Source of the DNA: Pseudomonas gingeri
GTDB lineage: Bacteria > Pseudomonadota > Gammaproteobacteria > Pseudomonadales > Pseudomonadaceae
Length of the DNA stretch: 64,000 bases
Direction of reading: 5' to 3'
NCBI RefSeq assembly: GCF_013386115.1
Contig: NZ_JACAOR010000007.1
Location: forward strand, 210,702 to 274,701
The position numbers and the translations under genes are program-made. Shown here piece after piece: positions 8,501-20,313 of the stretch (its first letter is position 1; every line of letters starts with the position of its first letter). Below the pieces are notes generated by a model. The model did not search any database. It was not told where the DNA came from and worked only from the letters and a program-made list of their open reading frames with translations.

Positions 8501-11500
8501 GGGGCTCCTGCTGGTCCTCGGGCCCGGCGCTCCAGTCCAGGTATTCGATCGGCGTGCTGCCCGGCTTGTGGATAACTTGCAGCATGTCCTCGCCGACGTT
8601 CCAGCAGAACGACGCACGCAAGGCTTCATGGCGAGCGATCACCGCCTGCCAGGCCTGGGCGAAACGCTGCGGATCGAGCTCGCTGTTGATCCGGTAGCGG
8701 TCCTGCATGTAGTACAGGCCGGTGCCCGGCTCCAGCAGGGTGTGCAGCAACAGGCCCTCCTGCATCGGGGTCAGCGGATAGACGTCCTCGATCTGGCCGG
8801 CGGCCACCGGCAGCGCATCGAGTTGCCCCTGGGTCAGGCGCGCCAGCGGGAAGTCCGAGGGCGTCAGGCCACCGGCATCGTCGCGCAGGCAATGCTCGAC
8901 CAGGCTGCTCAGTTCGCCCAGGTAGGCGTCCGCCAGCTCGGCCACGGTGCTGCTGTCGAAACGCTCGCGACTGAAGGTCCAGCGCAATACCAGCTCACCG
9001 CCATAGACCTGGCTGTCGATGCTCAACTCGTTGGGCAACGGCGCCTCGGCCGCATGGGCCTCGCCCGCCGACTCTTCCAGCGGACGGAACAGCGCGTCAT
9101 CGCCGAAGCTCTGGTCGAACTGACCGAGGTAGTTGAAGGTGATCGGCGCCACCGGCAGGGCCGCCATGGCCGCGCGCAGCGACGGTTCGGCCAGGTAGCG
9201 CAGCACGCCATGGCCCAGGCCCTTGTGCGGCACCCCGCGCAGTTGCTCCTTGATGGCCTTGATCGAGTCGCCCTGCCCCGCGGCTTCCTCGATATTCAGC
9301 GGGGTCAGGCGCACCGGATAGGCGCTGGTGAACCAGCCGACGGTGCGGGTCAGGTCGATCTCGTCGAACAGGGTTTCCCGGCCGTGGCCTTCCAGTTGCA
9401 CCAGCGCCGACGGCTGCCCGGTCCAGCGGCAGACCACCCGCGCCAGGGCGGTCAGCAACAGGTCGTTGACCTGGGTGCGATAGGCGCTCGGGGCCTGTTG
9501 CAACAAGGCACGGGTCCGGGACGCATCGAGACGGACGCTGAGGGTTTCGGCATGACGATTCTGCCGCCCGCCCTGCGGACGCTCGCAGGGCAGTTCGAGG
9601 TCCGGTCCGGCCAGTTGCGCCTGCCAGCCCGCCAGCTCTTCGCGCAGCGACTCGCTGCCGGCATAGGCCTGCAGGCGGTCCGCCCAGTCACGCAGGGAAC
9701 TGGTCTTCGCCGGCAATTGCGGCGCCTGACCGGCCAGCAGTTGACGGTAGGCGGTCTGCAGGTCGTCCAGCAGGATGCGCCAGGACACCCCGTCCACCAC
9801 CAGGTGATGAATCGCCAGCAGCAGGCGTTGTTCGCCCTGCGGCCCGTCCACCAGCAAGGCCCGGAGCAACGGCCCCTGTTGCAGGTCGAGGCTGCGCTGG
9901 GTCTCGCTGAACAGGGCCGGGCACTGCGTCATCGCCGCGACGCGTACCTGTTGCAGCAACGGCGTCGCGTCCGGCGCCCGGTATTCGGCTCGCCAGTTGC
10001 CCGCTTCGCCGGTGAAACTCAGGCGCAAGGCGTCGTGATGGACCAGCAGTGCCGCCAGGGCCTGCTCCAGCACGTGGGGCTCGAGGGCCCGCACCGGCGC
10101 CAGGACCAGCGCCTGGTTCCAGTGCTGGCGCTGGGGAATCTCGCTGTCGAGGAACCAGTGCTGGATCGGTGTCAGGCTGCTGGCACCGCTGAGCAGGCCT
10201 TGCTCGGCGCTGATCCGCTCGCTGCGGGTTGCCACCGCCGCCAGGCTCTGCACGGTCTGGTGCTGGAACAGGTCGCGGGGGCTGAAGTGAATACCCAGCT
10301 GGCGGGCCCGGCTGACCACCTGGATCGACAGGATCGAGTCGCCCCCCAGTTCGAAGAAATTATCGTTGAGCCCGACCTGGCCGACGTTCAGTACTTCACA
10401 CCAGATCCCGGCCAGGCTTTGCTCCAGCTCGTTGCTCGGCGCCACATAGTGCTGGCGGTTGAGCTCCGGGTCCGGCGCCGGCAAGGCACGCCGGTCGAGC
10501 TTGCCGTTGGCGGTCAGCGGCATGCTCGCCAGCAGGATCAGGTGGGTGGGCACCATGTAGTCCGGCAGCTGGCTTTTCAGGTGTGCCTTGAGCGCTTCAC
10601 GCAGCTCGACCTGCCGCCCTTCCTCCCGGGTCGCCACATCGCTGACCAGGTAAGCGGCCAGTTGCTTGCCACCGGGGGCATCCAACGCCAGGACCACGGC
10701 CTCGCGAATCGCCGGGTGGTCCAGCAGGCGGGTTTCGATTTCCCCCAGTTCGATGCGGAAACCGCGGATCTTCACCTGATGGTCGATGCGCCCGAGGTAT
10801 TCCACCAGGCCGTCGGCGCCCTGGCGGACCAGGTCGCCGGTGCGGTACAGGCGGGCGCCATCGCCGGCAAACGGGTCGGCGACAAAACGCTCGGCGGTGA
10901 TTCCCGGACGCTGGTGATAACCCTGGGCCAGGCCGGCGCCGCCGACATACAACTCGCCGGTGGCGCCTTGCGGCACCAAGGCCAGGTCGGCATCGAGGAT
11001 ATAGGCCACACGGGCACCGATCACCCGGCCGATCGGGACGCTGGCCGCGCCCTCTTCCAGTTGCTCGGGTGCCAGGCTGGCCAGTGGCATGACCACGGTT
11101 TCGGTCGGGCCATAGGCATTGAAGAACAGGCTCGGCTGGAAGGCCGCGCGAATCCGTTGCAGGTGCTCGCCGGTCAGCGCTTCGCCGCCGGTGATGCACA
11201 TGCGTACCGGCAAGGTCTGCGCCTGGGTCGCCAGCCACTGGGCCAACTGGCTGCCGTAGCTTGGGGTAAAACCGAGGATATTGACCTGCTGCTCACGGAT
11301 CAGCTGGCAGATTTCCTCGGCATCCCACTGCCCCTGGGCCCGCAGCACCACCCGGGCGCCGCTCAGCAACGGCACCAGCAGACGCTCGGTGGCGGCGTCG
11401 AAGTTGATCGAATAGAAATGCAGTTCGCAGTCATCGGGCTGCATGTCGAAGCGGCGGATCACCGCCTGGCAATGCATGGCGATCTCACCGTGGGAGACCA

Positions 11501-14500
11501 CCACGCCCTTGGGCTTGCCGGTGGAACCGGAGGTGTAGATCAGGTACGCCTGGTGCTGGGGCAGGCTGATAAACGGCAGCTCGTCGCATGGGTACCCGGC
11601 CAGGGCCGGGCCGTCCTGCTCCAGGCACCACTGCGCGACACCCGCCGGCAACGGACCCAGGGCCTCGAGCAACGCGGCATTGCTCAGCAGCAAGCCGACG
11701 CCGCTGTCTTCGATCATGTAGTTGAGGCGATCCAGCGGGTATTCCGGGTCCAGCGGCACGTAGGCGCCGCCGGCCTTGAGAATCGCCAGCAGGCCGATAA
11801 CCATCTCCAGCGACCGCTCCAGTGCCAGGCCGACCCGCACCTGCGGGCCCACGCCCTGCTCGCGCAGGCGCCAGGCCAGGCGATTGGCCCGGGCATCGAG
11901 TTCGGCATAGCTCAGGGTCTGGCCGGCAAAGGTCAGTGCCGGCGCCTCTGGCCGGGCTTCGGCCTGCTGGCTGAACAGGCGGTGGATGCACTGGTCGAGC
12001 CGCTGTTCGCCGTCTTCCGCCCCCAGGCTGGCAAACAGCGCCTGCTGTTCGTCGGCCTGCAACAACGGCAACTCGCTCAGGCGCTGTCGCTGGTCGCCGA
12101 TCAGGGCCTCCAGCAGGTTGCGCCAGTGTCCGGCCATGCGCGCGATGCGCGGTTCGTCGAACAGGTCGGTACTGTAGGTCAGGCAGCAACCCAGGCGGTG
12201 GTCGAGGTCGGTGACTTCCAGGTTGAGGTCGAACTTGGTCGCCCGGGCATCGTTGACCAGGTATTCGACTTTCATCCCACCCAGGCTGCGGCTCTGCTGG
12301 AACTCCCAGCGCTGGACGTTGCACATCACCTGGAACAGCGGGTTGTAGGCGGCGCTGCGGGTCGGTTGCAGGGCCTCCACCAGATGATCGAACGGCAGGT
12401 CCTGATGGGACTGGCCTTCGATCACGGTGTGGCGTACCTGCTCGAACAACGCCTCGACACACATCTGCCCGTCGAGCTGGCAGCGCAGCACCTGGGTATT
12501 GAGGAAGGCGCCGATCAGGCCCTCGCTTTCCGGCCGGATCCGGTTGGCCACCGGCGCGCCGATACGCAGGTCGGTCTGGCCGCTGTAACGATAGAGCAGC
12601 ACGGACAACGCGGCGGTCATGGTCATGAACAGGGTCAGGCCATGTTGCGCGTTGAACGCCCGAACCCGTGCCGCCAGCTTGTCGCTGAGGTCGAAGCGGT
12701 ACAACTCGCCACGATGACTCTGCACCGCCGGCCGTGGGCGGTCGCCCGGCAATTCGAGCAACGGATGTTCGTTGCCCAGTTGCGCGGTCCAGTAGTCCAG
12801 CTGGCGCTGGCGCTCGCCGGACTCCAGCCACTGGCGCTGCCAGACGCTGTAGTCGAGGTACTGCACCGGCAACGGTGGCAGCGGCGACTCGCGCCCGTCG
12901 ATAAACGCCTCGTAGAGCGCACTCAGTTCGCGGGCGAAGATATCCATCGCCCAGCCTTCGGTGACGATGTGGTGCAGGGTCAGGACAAAGTAATGCTCCT
13001 GCTCCCCGGCCTTGACCAGGCAGGCCCGCAGCAACGGTCCGCGTTCCAGGTCGAACGGCAGGTGCGCTTCGCTGTCGGCCAGTTGTTGCACACGTTGCTC
13101 GCGCGCCTCGCGATCAAGGGCCGAGAAATCCTTCCAGGCCAGGCGGATACCGGTCTCGGCGGCCACCCGCTGGTGAGCCACGCCATCGATGCTCGGGAAG
13201 GTCGTGCGCAGGGTTTCATGGCGCAGGATCAACGCCTGCAACGCGGCCTCGAAACAGGCCACATCGAGCACGCCGGTAAACCGCGCCATGCCGCCGACGT
13301 TATAGGCCGGACTGTCCGGCTCCATCTGCCAGAGGAACCACATGCGCTGCTGGGAATAGGACAACGGCACCAACTGGCTGCGGTCAACGGTGCCGATCGC
13401 CGATTGCGGGTTGCGCCGGCCAGAGAGCTGGATCAGGCGGACCTGCTCGGCGAACGCGCCCAGTTCCGGGGCCTCGAACAACACCCGCAACGGCAGCTCG
13501 ACATCGCAGGCCTGGCGGGTGCGGGAAATGATCTGGGTCGCCAGCAACGAATGGCCGCCGAGGGCAAAGAAATCATCGCCCAGGCCGACGCGTGGCTGGC
13601 CCAGCACTTCACGCCAGATCGCGGCAATCTGCTGCTCCAGCGCCGTGCCCGGCTCGATATGCTCGCGCACCTGCCACTGCGGCTCGGGCAGGGCCTTGCG
13701 GTCCAGCTTGCCGCTGGGGCTCAGGGGCATGGCGTCCAGGCGCATCAGTTGCGCCGGCACCATGTATTCCGGCAACTCTGCCGCCAGGGCGGCCTTGAGC
13801 CGGGCAGCCTGGGCGTCATCGGTTTGCGTCGCCTCGGGACTGGTGTAGTAGCCGATCAGTTGCCCACCGGCAGCGGTCTGGCGCACCAGCACCACCGCCT
13901 GGGCGACACCGTCCAGGGCCAGCAGGCGCGCTTCGATTTCCTCCGGCTCGACCCGGAAGCCACGCAGCTTGACCTGCTGGTCCAGGCGACCGAGGTATTC
14001 CAGCACACCATCGGCACCCCAGCGAACACGGTCACCGGTGCGGTACAGGCGTTCGCCCGCCGCCCCCAGCGGATCGGCGACAAAACGCTCGGCGGTCAGC
14101 CCGGCACGTCCCAGGTAGCCACGGGCCAGACCGATGCCACCGATGCACAATTCACCCGGCACGCCGCTGGGCAGCGGGTTCAGGTCGGCGTCGAGGACCC
14201 GGCACAGCACGTTGCCCAGGGGCCGGCCGATCGGCGAACGCTCGCCGTCGGCCAACTGGCAATGCCAGTGGGTGACGTTGATCGCGGTTTCGGTCGGGCC
14301 GTAGCGGTTGTGCAACCGCACCTGCGGCAATTGCTCCAGCACCCGGTTGCGCAGCTCGGCGGGCAACGCCTCGCCACCGCAGAACAGCCGTCGCAGACTG
14401 GCACACTGCGCCACCTGTGGCTCATCGATAAACAGTTGCAGCAGCGGCGGCACGAAGTGCAGCGTGGTCACGCCAAAGGCCTGCACCAGTTGCGCGATGC

Positions 14501-17500
14501 GATAAGGATCGCGGTGTTCGCCGGGACCGGCGAGCACCAGCTTGCAACCGGTGATCAGCGGCCAGAAACACTCCCACACCGAAACGTCGAAACTGATCGG
14601 CGCCTTCTGCATCAGCACGTCGCTGGCGTCGAGGGCGTAAGTCGCCTGCATCCATTGCAGCCGCTCGGCCAGGGCCGCGTGGGTATTGCCGACGCCCTTG
14701 GGCTGGCCAGTGGAACCGGAGGTGTAGATCACATAGGCCAGGTTGTCGCCATGCAGGTGCAGGCCCGGGGCCTGGCTCGGCCAGTTGTCGAGCTTGAGCA
14801 GGTCCATCGCCACGGCACTGACGCCGGCGCTCACCGGCAGGTCGTCGAGCAGATGGCTCTGGGTCAACAGCAATTCGACACCGCTGTCGGCGAGCATATA
14901 GGCCAGGCGTTCGCGGGGATAATCCGGATCCAGCGGCACATAGGCACCGCCGGCCTTGATGATCGCCAGCAAGCCGATCAGCAACTGCGGTGAACGTTCG
15001 GCGGCAATCGCCACCGGCACATCCGGACCGACGCCCTTGTCGCGCAGATAGTGGGCCAGGCGGTTGGCCTGGGCATGCAGTTCGGCAAAGTCGAGGCTGC
15101 CGCCCTCCCACAACAGGGCAATGCGTTCCGGGGTCAGCAGCGCCTGCCGGTTCAACAGCTCGGGCAGCCACTGGCGGGCTTCGGTACATGGCGCGACGCT
15201 CCACTGGCGTTGCTGCTGCTGTTCAGCCGCGGTCAGCAACGACAGGTCGCCAATGGCCTGTTGCGGCTGGCTCGTGACCTGCTGCAACAGGCTGACGAAA
15301 TGCCCGGCCAGGCGCGCGATGGTCGCCTCGTCGAACAATTCGTCGGCGTAGTCGAAAGCCAGGCTCAGGCGGCCATTGCGATCTTCCTCGCTGTGCAGTT
15401 GCAGGTCGAACTTGGCCTCGCGGCTGTGCCAGGGCAGTTCGTCGGCAAGCAGCCCCGGCAGGCGGCGCAAGGCACCGAGGTCGCGCTGCTGGTGGTTGAA
15501 CATGACCTGGAACAGGCCCTGCTCGCGAGCCTCGGGGAAGGCTTCGAGCAGTTGTTCGAACGGCAGGTCCTGGTTGGCCTGGGCCTCCAGGGTCGCCTGG
15601 CGGGTTTGTGCCAGCAGGTCGGCGAACGGCAGGCGCGGGTCCAGCTCGGCACGTAGTACCAGGGTATTGATAAAGAAGCCGATCAGCCCCTGGGTTTCCA
15701 GGCGCGGGCGGTTGGCGCTCGGTACGCCGATGCGGATATCGCGCTGGCCGCTGTAGCGGTGCAGCAGGCTCTGGAACGTCGCCAGCAACAGCATGAACGG
15801 CGTCGCCTCGCAGGCCTGGGCGGCCTCGCGCACCGCCTGGCTGAGCGGGGCATCCAGGCGCAGGTTCAGGCGCGCCGCGCTGTGGCGTTGCTGTGCCGAA
15901 CGCGGATGATCGGTAGCCAGATCGAGCGTCGGTTGCTCGGCGCCCAGGTGCGTTTTCCAGTACGCCAGCTGGCGCTGGCTTTCGCCCTGGGCCAGCCACT
16001 GGCGCTGCCAGCTGCCGTAGTCGGCGTACTGCAACGGCAACGGCGCCAGTTCGGCGACCTGGCCCTGGGCAGCCGCCGCGTACAGCCGGGAGAATTCGTC
16101 GATAAGGATATTCAGCGACCAGCCATCGGCAATGATGTGGTGCATCGTCACCAGCAACTGGTGTTCCTGGTCGTCCAGGCGCACCAGGGTCACCCACAGC
16201 AGCGGCCCCTTCTCCAGGTCGAACCGGGTGTGGGCTTCATCCTCGCGGATCTGCCGGGCGCGGGCCTCACGCTGCTCCGCCGGCAGGTCGCCGAGATCGA
16301 TCAGTTGAAGTTCGAACGCGACATGGGCCTCGACCCGTTGCAGGGCCTGCCCATCGCGCTCGTGGAAACGCGTGCGCAGGGATTCGTGGCGTTCGATCAG
16401 TTGCTCGAAGCTGCTGCGCAGCGCCGCTTCGTCCAGCTCGCCGCGCAGGCGCAAGGCACCGGGAATCGTGTAGGCGCTGCTGTCGGGATCCAGTTGCCAG
16501 AGGAACCACAAGCGGTTCTGGGCCAGGGACTGCGGCAGATCTTCATGGCGCGACAAACGCGCGATAGCACCCTGGGCCAGCCCGCCGTCCTGTTGCTGGA
16601 GCGCCACCTGGGTGGCGAACGCGGCCAGGGTCGGCGCCTCGAACAACAACCGCAGGTTCAATTCGATGCCCAGCTCTTCACGCAACCGGGCAACCACCTG
16701 GGTCGCCAGGATCGAGTTGCCGCCCAGCAGGAAGAAATGGTCGTCGCCGGCAATCTGCCGCAGTTGCAACTGTTCGCACCAGATCCGTCCGATCAGGCCC
16801 TGCAGATCATCGACAACCGCCTCGGCCACCTCGCCTTGGGCAGTGGCCTGGTCGGGGAACAGCGCATAACTGTCGAGGCTGCCATCGGCCAGCCGGTTGC
16901 GGCAGGCGGAACGTTGCAACTTGCCGCTGGAGGTCTTCGGCAAGGCCCCCGGATTGAGCAGCACCACCACGCTGGGCGCTTCCTGGCAGGCCTCGGCCAC
17001 GGCCTGGCGGATGGCCTTGATCAGGGCTTCGGCAGGCAGGATCTTCTGCACGCTGCGGCTGATCTCGGCGGCGATGCCGATGCCTTCCTGACCGTCGCGA
17101 GTGACGGCAAAGGCGGCAACCCGGCCCTTGCGCACCACTTCCACTTCGCGCTCGACGGTTTGCTCTATGTCCTGGGGGTAGAGGTTGTGCCCACGCACGA
17201 TCAGCATGTCTTTCAGGCGCCCGGTGATGTACAGCTCACCCTCGCGCAGGAAGCCCAGGTCGCCGGTGCGCAGCCAGGTGCGGCCGTCATGCCGGACAAA
17301 GGTCTTGGCCGACGCCTCGGGGTTGCGCCAGTAACCCTGGGCAATGCTCGGGCCGGCGGCCCAGACCTCGCCGACGTGGTTGTCGCCGAGTACCTGCAAG
17401 GTGTTCGGCTCGACCACCCGCACCGCGTGCTCGGGCTGGCTGGTGCCACAACTCATGATCGGACTGCCCGCGCCCTGCTCCGCGCGGTTCTGCGCGAGCG

Positions 17501-18563
17501 CCGCCTCATCCAGGCGCAACGCCGCAATTCCCCGGCCACGCTGGCCACCGGCAACGAACAGGGTGGCTTCCGCCAGGCCATAGGACGCGAAATAGCTCTG
17601 CTCGCGGAAACCGCACGGCGCGAACTTCTCGGCGAAACGTTCGAGGGTGTCGAAGCGGATCGGCTCGGAACCGGAATAGGCCACGCGCCAGCCGCTCAGG
17701 TCGAGCCGGGCCAGGGCGCTTTCGCTGACCCGCTCGCTGCACAGCCGATAGGCGAAATCCGGCCCGCCGCTGATGGTTCCGCCGTACTCGCTGATCGCCT
17801 CCAGCCAGCGCAACGGGCGGCCGAGGAAATACGCCGGCGACATCAGCACACAAGGCACGCCACTGAAGATCGGTTGCAGCAGGCCGCCGATCAGGCCCAT
17901 GTCGTGGTACAGCGGCAACCAGCTGACGATCACGTCGTCGGGATTGAGATCGATACCGAAGCCGTGGCGGATCAGCAATTCGTTGGCGACCAGGTTGCCG
18001 TGGCTGACCTGCACGCCCTTGGGCAACGCGGTGGAGCCGGAGGTGTATTGCAGGAAGGCGATGTCATCCGGCTGTACCCCGGGTTCCTGCCAGGCAGCGG
18101 CCAACCCGCTGTCGAGGGTATCGACACAGAGCAGTTGCGGCGCACCGGCGGCCGACAGTTCGTCCATCTGCAACAATGGCTCGCGCAGGTCGGCGCTGGT
18201 CAATACCAGGCGCGGCTCGGCATCGGCGATGATCGACAGCAGGCGTTCCTGGTGATGACGACGGGTCGACTCCGGCGGATAGGCCGGTACCGCGATCACC
18301 CCGGCGTATAGGCAACCGAAGAACGCCGCGACATAGTCCGGGCCGCTGGGGAACAACAGCACCGCACGGTCGCCCAGCCGCGCATCGGCCTGCAGGGCCG
18401 CGGCGATGGTGCGGGCCCGCAGGTCCAGATCCCGATAACTGAGGACCGCGCCCTGCTCCTTGTCTTCGGCGAGAAAACGCAGCGCCACCCGATCCGGAGT
18501 CTGCAGCGCACGGCGTTGAAGGGCCTGGGCCAGGGTATTGGGGAGTTCGAACGCGTCCATCAT
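5550..18563 (-). CDS. pvdL: Pyoverdine chromophore-precursor NRPS PvdL
   Basis: This giant nonribosomal peptide synthetase of 4,337 residues starts the pyoverdine peptide (acyl chain, L-Glu, D-Tyr, L-Dab). Domain order from landmarks: acyl-CoA-ligase-like starter domain (about 1-580); carrier GGNSI near 611; condensation HHIIADGW near 808; adenylation near 1323; carrier GGHSL near 1664; condensation HHIVTEGW near 1863; adenylation near 2388; carrier GGDSI near 2734; epimerisation [10 protein letters not shown] near 2917; condensation HHILIDAW near 3393; adenylation near 3923; carrier GGHSL near 4268. There is no thioesterase, as expected for PvdL. The third adenylation pocket reads D-I-W-E-L-T-A-D-D, the known diaminobutyrate code. 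My readings of the first two (D-V-W-H-F-G-R-I-N and D-A-E-G-I-G-A-V-M) are less certain, so Glu and Tyr come from family knowledge. The start chosen is the ATGATG giving MMDAFEL, preceded by AGGAA; an in-frame start 69 bases upstream lacks this support. It follows pvdG by 74 bases and is probably co-transcribed with it. Confidence 0.97.
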   Translation of the reverse strand: MMDAFELPNTLAQALQRRALQTPDRVALRFLAEDKEQGAVLSYRDLDLRARTIAAALQADARLGDRAVLLFPSGPDYVAAFFGCLYAGVIAVPAYPPESTRRHHQERLLSIIADAEPRLVLTSADLREPLLQMDELSAAGAPQLLCVDTLDSGLAAAWQEPGVQPDDIAFLQYTSGSTALPKGVQVSHGNLVANELLIRHGFGIDLNPDDVIVSWLPLYHDMGLIGGLLQPIFSGVPCVLMSPAYFLGRPLRWLEAISEYGGTISGGPDFAYRLCSERVSESALARLDLSGWRVAYSGSEPIRFDTLERFAEKFAPCGFREQSYFASYGLAEATLFVAGGQRGRGIAALRLDEAALAQNRAEQGAGSPIMSCGTSQPEHAVRVVEPNTLQVLGDNHVGEVWAAGPSIAQGYWRNPEASAKTFVRHDGRTWLRTGDLGFLREGELYITGRLKDMLIVRGHNLYPQDIEQTVEREVEVVRKGRVAAFAVTRDGQEGIGIAAEISRSVQKILPAEALIKAIRQAVAEACQEAPSVVVLLNPGALPKTSSGKLQRSACRNRLADGSLDSYALFPDQATAQGEVAEAVVDDLQGLIGRIWCEQLQLRQIAGDDHFFLLGGNSILATQVVARLREELGIELNLRLLFEAPTLAAFATQVALQQQDGGLAQGAIARLSRHEDLPQSLAQNRLWFLWQLDPDSSAYTIPGALRLRGELDEAALRSSFEQLIERHESLRTRFHERDGQALQRVEAHVAFELQLIDLGDLPAEQREARARQIREDEAHTRFDLEKGPLLWVTLVRLDDQEHQLLVTMHHIIADGWSLNILIDEFSRLYAAAAQGQVAELAPLPLQYADYGSWQRQWLAQGESQRQLAYWKTHLGAEQPTLDLATDHPRSAQQRHSAARLNLRLDAPLSQAVREAAQACEATPFMLLLATFQSLLHRYSGQRDIRIGVPSANRPRLETQGLIGFFINTLVLRAELDPRLPFADLLAQTRQATLEAQANQDLPFEQLLEAFPEAREQGLFQVMFNHQQRDLGALRRLPGLLADELPWHSREAKFDLQLHSEEDRNGRLSLAFDYADELFDEATIARLAGHFVSLLQQVTSQPQQAIGDLSLLTAAEQQQQRQWSVAPCTEARQWLPELLNRQALLTPERIALLWEGGSLDFAELHAQANRLAHYLRDKGVGPDVPVAIAAERSPQLLIGLLAIIKAGGAYVPLDPDYPRERLAYMLADSGVELLLTQSHLLDDLPVSAGVSAVAMDLLKLDNWPSQAPGLHLHGDNLAYVIYTSGSTGQPKGVGNTHAALAERLQWMQATYALDASDVLMQKAPISFDVSVWECFWPLITGCKLVLAGPGEHRDPYRIAQLVQAFGVTTLHFVPPLLQLFIDEPQVAQCASLRRLFCGGEALPAELRNRVLEQLPQVRLHNRYGPTETAINVTHWHCQLADGERSPIGRPLGNVLCRVLDADLNPLPSGVPGELCIGGIGLARGYLGRAGLTAERFVADPLGAAGERLYRTGDRVRWGADGVLEYLGRLDQQVKLRGFRVEPEEIEARLLALDGVAQAVVLVRQTAAGGQLIGYYTSPEATQTDDAQAARLKAALAAELPEYMVPAQLMRLDAMPLSPSGKLDRKALPEPQWQVREHIEPGTALEQQIAAIWREVLGQPRVGLGDDFFALGGHSLLATQIISRTRQACDVELPLRVLFEAPELGAFAEQVRLIQLSGRRNPQSAIGTVDRSQLVPLSYSQQRMWFLWQMEPDSPAYNVGGMARFTGVLDVACFEAALQALILRHETLRTTFPSIDGVAHQRVAAETGIRLAWKDFSALDREAREQRVQQLADSEAHLPFDLERGPLLRACLVKAGEQEHYFVLTLHHIVTEGWAMDIFARELSALYEAFIDGRESPLPPLPVQYLDYSVWQRQWLESGERQRQLDYWTAQLGNEHPLLELPGDRPRPAVQSHRGELYRFDLSDKLAARVRAFNAQHGLTLFMTMTAALSVLLYRYSGQTDLRIGAPVANRIRPESEGLIGAFLNTQVLRCQLDGQMCVEALFEQVRHTVIEGQSHQDLPFDHLVEALQPTRSAAYNPLFQVMCNVQRWEFQQSRSLGGMKVEYLVNDARATKFDLNLEVTDLDHRLGCCLTYSTDLFDEPRIARMAGHWRNLLEALIGDQRQRLSELPLLQADEQQALFASLGAEDGEQRLDQCIHRLFSQQAEARPEAPALTFAGQTLSYAELDARANRLAWRLREQGVGPQVRVGLALERSLEMVIGLLAILKAGGAYVPLDPEYPLDRLNYMIEDSGVGLLLSNAALLEALGPLPAGVAQWCLEQDGPALAGYPCDELPFISLPQHQAYLIYTSGSTGKPKGVVVSHGEIAMHCQAVIRRFDMQPDDCELHFYSINFDAATERLLVPLLSGARVVLRAQGQWDAEEICQLIREQQVNILGFTPSYGSQLAQWLATQAQTLPVRMCITGGEALTGEHLQRIRAAFQPSLFFNAYGPTETVVMPLASLAPEQLEEGAASVPIGRVIGARVAYILDADLALVPQGATGELYVGGAGLAQGYHQRPGITAERFVADPFAGDGARLYRTGDLVRQGADGLVEYLGRIDHQVKIRGFRIELGEIETRLLDHPAIREAVVLALDAPGGKQLAAYLVSDVATREEGRQVELREALKAHLKSQLPDYMVPTHLILLASMPLTANGKLDRRALPAPDPELNRQHYVAPSNELEQSLAGIWCEVLNVGQVGLNDNFFELGGDSILSIQVVSRARQLGIHFSPRDLFQHQTVQSLAAVATRSERISAEQGLLSGASSLTPIQHWFLDSEIPQRQHWNQALVLAPVRALEPHVLEQALAALLVHHDALRLSFTGEAGNWRAEYRAPDATPLLQQVRVAAMTQCPALFSETQRSLDLQQGPLLRALLVDGPQGEQRLLLAIHHLVVDGVSWRILLDDLQTAYRQLLAGQAPQLPAKTSSLRDWADRLQAYAGSESLREELAGWQAQLAGPDLELPCERPQGGRQNRHAETLSVRLDASRTRALLQQAPSAYRTQVNDLLLTALARVVCRWTGQPSALVQLEGHGRETLFDEIDLTRTVGWFTSAYPVRLTPLNIEEAAGQGDSIKAIKEQLRGVPHKGLGHGVLRYLAEPSLRAAMAALPVAPITFNYLGQFDQSFGDDALFRPLEESAGEAHAAEAPLPNELSIDSQVYGGELVLRWTFSRERFDSSTVAELADAYLGELSSLVEHCLRDDAGGLTPSDFPLARLTQGQLDALPVAAGQIEDVYPLTPMQEGLLLHTLLEPGTGLYYMQDRYRINSELDPQRFAQAWQAVIARHEALRASFCWNVGEDMLQVIHKPGSTPIEYLDWSAGPEDQQEPRLQSLLKSEREAGFDLLREAPFHLRLIKVGAARYWFMMSNHHILIDAWCRSLLMNDFFEIYTALGEGREAQLAVPPRYRDYIGWLQRQDLAAAKQWWKHNLQGFERTTHIPSDRPFLREHAGESGGMVVGDRYTRLDPRDGARLRELAQQHQLTVNTFAQAAWALVLRRFSGDRDVLFGVTVAGRPVEMPQMQRTVGLFINSIALRVKLPEDGAGCSVRSWLSGLLERNMELREYEYLPLVTIQENSELPKGQPLFDSLFVFENAPVEVSVLDRAQSLNATSDSGRTHTNFPLTAVCYPGDDLGLHLSYDQRYFEASSVERLLGEFKRLLLALVEGFHGDMDELPLLGAEERDFLLESCNQSARDYPLEQSYAALFEARVAAHPQRIVATCLDRQYSYEQLNQCGNRLGHALVAAGVGFDQPVALLAERGLDLLAMIVGSFKAGAGYLPLDPGLPGQRLGRIIELSRTPVLVCTAACRAQATALLDELSGARPQLLVWEEVQQGAYPLSNPGIQSAPDNLAYVIYTSGSTGLPKGVMVEQRGMLNNQLSKVPYLTLDETDVIAQTASQSFDISVWQFLAAPLFGARVDIVPNAIAHDPQGLLAHVRQQRITVLESVPSLIQGMLAQERVSLDGLRWMLPTGEAMPPELAHQWLLRYPQVGLVNAYGPAECSDDVAFFRVDLASTRGSYLPIGTPTDNNRLYLLAGADELVPLGAVGELCVAGTGVGRGYVGDPLRTAQVFVPNPFGAAGERLYRTGDLARRRSDGVLEYVGRIDHQVKIRGYRIELGEIEARLHEQPEVREAAVSVQEGVNGKHLVGYLVAADAALNPGEGLDRIKQRLRAALPEYMVPLHWLWLERLPLNANGKLDRKALPDLEIGQLHGQDYLAPRNELEHTLAAIWAEVLKVERVGVLDNFFELGGHSLLATQIASRVQKTLQRNVPLRAMFECSTVEELAGYIDGLAANEINEEKVDRLSDLMAELEDL

Positions 18564-18637
18564 GGGGATTCCTGCCTGGAGTCGGCTAGCAAATTGAATT
18601 CTTGGATAGGGCTGCGCCCGCGGGCGCAACACGGGTG

Positions 18638-19396
18638 TCAGCTGGCGGCGCGGGTCAACTGACGGGCCTGGTCATTGCGCCAGCGCGCCAGGTGCTGGTC
18701 GGCATAACGACGCAGGTGGCGCAGCAGCGCGGCTTCCTGCTCGATCAGGTAGAAGTGATGGCCCTCGAACATGTCCAGGGAAAAACCGGTGGCGGTTTCT
18801 TCCTGCCAGTCGAGCAGTTCATCGACGCGGACACTGTCCTGCTTGCCGCCAAACACGTGGATCGGCACGGACAACGATGCGCGCTCGCCGTACTGGAAAC
18901 TGCCGCAGAGCAGGAAGTCGGCACGCAGGATGGGCAGCATCATCTGCATCAGGTCGCTGTTGGCCAGGGCATCCGCCGGGGTGCCCTTGAGGTCGCGCAG
19001 GCGCTCCAGCAGTTGTTCGTCGGTTTTCGCCAGGGCGTACTCACTGACATCGCGCCTGGCCGGCCCGGCCGTGGCGGAAGCAAACAACGCCAGTGGCGCC
19101 GGCAACCCGCGGGCGCGCAGCACATGGGCCAGCTCGAACGCCAGCAAGCCGCCGAGGCTGTGGCCGAACAAGGCATAGGGACGGTCCAGCTCGGCGGCGA
19201 TTTCATCCGCCAACTGCCGGGCCAGGCGCGCGATATCCACCTGCAGCGGCTCGTTCATCCGCATGCCGCGTCCCGGCAACTCCAGCGGGCGCACCTGCAG
19301 CCACTCCGGCAGCTTGCGCCGCCAGCGGCTGTAGACCATGGCGCTGGCGCCTGAATAGGGAAGGCAGAACAGGCGAAGGTTCAAAGAGGTGCTCAT
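18638..19396 (-). CDS. pvdG: Type II thioesterase PvdG
   Basis: This 252-residue alpha/beta-hydrolase of the GrsT/type II thioesterase family removes wrong or stalled acyl groups from NRPS carrier domains, here presumably those of PvdL and the other pyoverdine synthetases. Motifs seen are the N-terminal [10 protein letters not shown], the oxyanion region ELPGRGMRM, the nucleophile elbow GHSLGG (near residue 94) and a C-terminal EGHHFYL with the catalytic His. Its ATG overlaps the stop of a nine-codon ORF (ATGA), and a PvdS-type promoter lies about 90 bases upstream. The order pvdL-pvdG with divergent pvdS matches the P. aeruginosa arrangement. Confidence 0.95.
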   Translation of the reverse strand: MSTSLNLRLFCLPYSGASAMVYSRWRRKLPEWLQVRPLELPGRGMRMNEPLQVDIARLARQLADEIAAELDRPYALFGHSLGGLLAFELAHVLRARGLPAPLALFASATAGPARRDVSEYALAKTDEQLLERLRDLKGTPADALANSDLMQMMLPILRADFLLCGSFQYGERASLSVPIHVFGGKQDSVRVDELLDWQEETATGFSLDMFEGHHFYLIEQEAALLRHLRRYADQHLARWRNDQARQLTRAAS

Positions 19397-19422
19397 GCCC
19401 AGCCACCGTTGCGATTAACCAT
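19393..19422 (-). CDS. Possible nine-residue leader peptide coupled to pvdG
   Basis: On the minus strand a strong Shine-Dalgarno, GAGGAGGG (19427-19434), precedes an ATG at 19422. That ATG opens a ten-codon frame, MVNRNGGWA plus stop, whose TGA overlaps the pvdG start as ATGA. pvdG itself has only a weak site upstream (GGTGGCTGGGC). Ribosomes loading on the good site would therefore reach pvdG by termination and reinitiation. This is seen directly in the sequence; that it is translated is inference. It is not an attenuator of the usual kind, since there is no run of one codon. Confidence 0.45.
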   Translation of the reverse strand: MVNRNGGWA

Positions 19423-19484
19423 TGCGCCCTCCTCACGGGTATCGATCCTTGACCGGGTCGCTTACCCGGCCTGTCCACATGAGA

Positions 19485-19508
19485 ACGGATGACGTTGGCA
19501 AATAATTA
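19485..19508 (-). promoter_or_regulatory. PvdS-type (iron-starvation box) promoter of pvdG-pvdL
   Basis: On the minus strand the sequence reads CTAATT, then 16 bases, then CGT (19487-19485). The published PvdS-dependent consensus is TAAAT-N16/17-CGT, so the upstream element has one mismatch and the spacing is exact. It faces pvdG, about 65 bases before the leader ORF. Since pvdS is the adjacent divergent gene, control by PvdS is the natural reading. Confidence 0.7.
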
Positions 19509-19601
19509 GTCCGGCGCAGCGCCACAAGTCAGCGGACAAACGCCCCAGGGCGGTGCGTCATGTCTCGGTAATGCATCAGCAGGTATCATTAATTCTACTT
19601 C

Positions 19602-19632
19602 TCAATTGACAATCATTATCATTCAACATAAT
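19602..19632 (+). promoter_or_regulatory. pvdS: Fur box overlapping the pvdS promoter
   Basis: Positions 19602-19620 match the 19-bp Fur consensus at 14 positions, with a perfect right half ATCATTATC. A TTGACA hexamer (19606-19611) lies inside it, and a CATAAT (19627-19632) follows after 15 bases. Bound Fur would cover the -35 region, which explains iron repression of pvdS. The -35/-10 spacing is short, so the exact promoter is less certain than the Fur site. Confidence 0.75.
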
Positions 19633-19702
19633 TTGTCGCTCGATGTGTAGCCAGTCGCTGACAGACCCCGGCCTACAACCTATTCGCTACAAGGTGATTT
19701 CC

Positions 19703-20251
19703 ATGACGGAACAAGTATCCACAAGCAGGTGTGATTCACCGTTACTCCAGGCCTTTGTCGACAATCGCCTGATCCTGGTCAAGATCGCCGCGCGCATCAC
19801 CGGGTGCCGCTCGCGGGCCGAGGACGTGGTACAGGACGCGTTTTTCCGGCTGCAATCGGCGCCGCAGATCACCTCGTCGTTCAAGGCCCAGCTCAGCTAT
19901 CTATTCCAGATCGTGCGTAACCTGGCGATTGATCACTATCGCAAGCAGGCCCTGGAACTGAAGTACTCGGGGCCGGAGGAGGAAGGGTTGAATGTGGTCA
20001 TCCACGGTGCTTCGCCAGAAACCTCGCACATCAACTTCTCGACGCTGGAGCATATCGCCGACGCGCTGACCGAGTTGCCACAGCGCACCCGCTATGCCTT
20101 CGAGATGTATCGCCTGCACGGCGTGCCGCAAAAGGACATCGCCAAGGAACTGGGCGTATCGCCGACGCTGGTGAACTTCATGATCCGCGACGCACTGGTG
20201 CACTGCCGCAAGGTCTCGGGGACCCGCGGCGACACCTTCGCCCGGCGCTGA
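19703..20251 (+). CDS. pvdS: ECF sigma factor PvdS (iron starvation)
   Basis: This 182-residue extracytoplasmic-function sigma factor directs RNA polymerase to pyoverdine genes when Fur repression is lifted. Region 2 is visible at about residues 20-90 (RAEDVVQDAFFRL, then YLFQIVRNLAIDHYRKQ), and region 4 at about 115-170, with a helix-turn-helix around VPQKDIAKELGVSPTLVNFMI. The start was placed at the ATG preceded by AAGGTGAT; a possible ATG 60 bases upstream would add residues not typical of the family. Length is close to P. aeruginosa PvdS (187). It is divergent from pvdG-pvdL, whose promoter carries a matching target site. In Pseudomonas its activity is also restrained by the anti-sigma factor FpvR, which is not encoded here. 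Confidence 0.95.
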   Translation: MTEQVSTSRCDSPLLQAFVDNRLILVKIAARITGCRSRAEDVVQDAFFRLQSAPQITSSFKAQLSYLFQIVRNLAIDHYRKQALELKYSGPEEEGLNVVIHGASPETSHINFSTLEHIADALTELPQRTRYAFEMYRLHGVPQKDIAKELGVSPTLVNFMIRDALVHCRKVSGTRGDTFARR

Positions 20252-20268
20252 GCGCCGGCAGGCAGAAA

Positions 20269-20286
20269 GAGCGGGGACACCCGCTC
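20269..20286. terminator. Hairpin between convergent pvdS and the solute-binding gene
   Basis: GAGCGGG pairs with CCCGCTC around a four-base loop, 17 bases after the pvdS stop. There is no T tract, so it is at best a weak bidirectional terminator. Confidence 0.4.
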
Positions 20287-20313
20287 ATTGTCAGGACATG
20301 ACCGGCAGGCGCG

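Larger units (their letters stand above)
19423..19702. other. Divergent pvdG/pvdS control region
   Basis: This gap between the pvdG leader ORF and pvdS holds the PvdS-type promoter for the left side and the Fur box plus sigma-70-like promoter for the right side. The stretch from 19580 to 19640 is clearly richer in A and T than the flanking genes. I see no further gene in it. Confidence 0.8.

Noticed and set aside
5742..14993. A 3,083-codon open frame antisense to pvdL
   Set aside because: It lies wholly inside pvdL, has His/Gln/Arg-rich low-quality protein sequence and no domain, and is explained by the GC-rich codon use of pvdL leaving few stops on the opposite strand.
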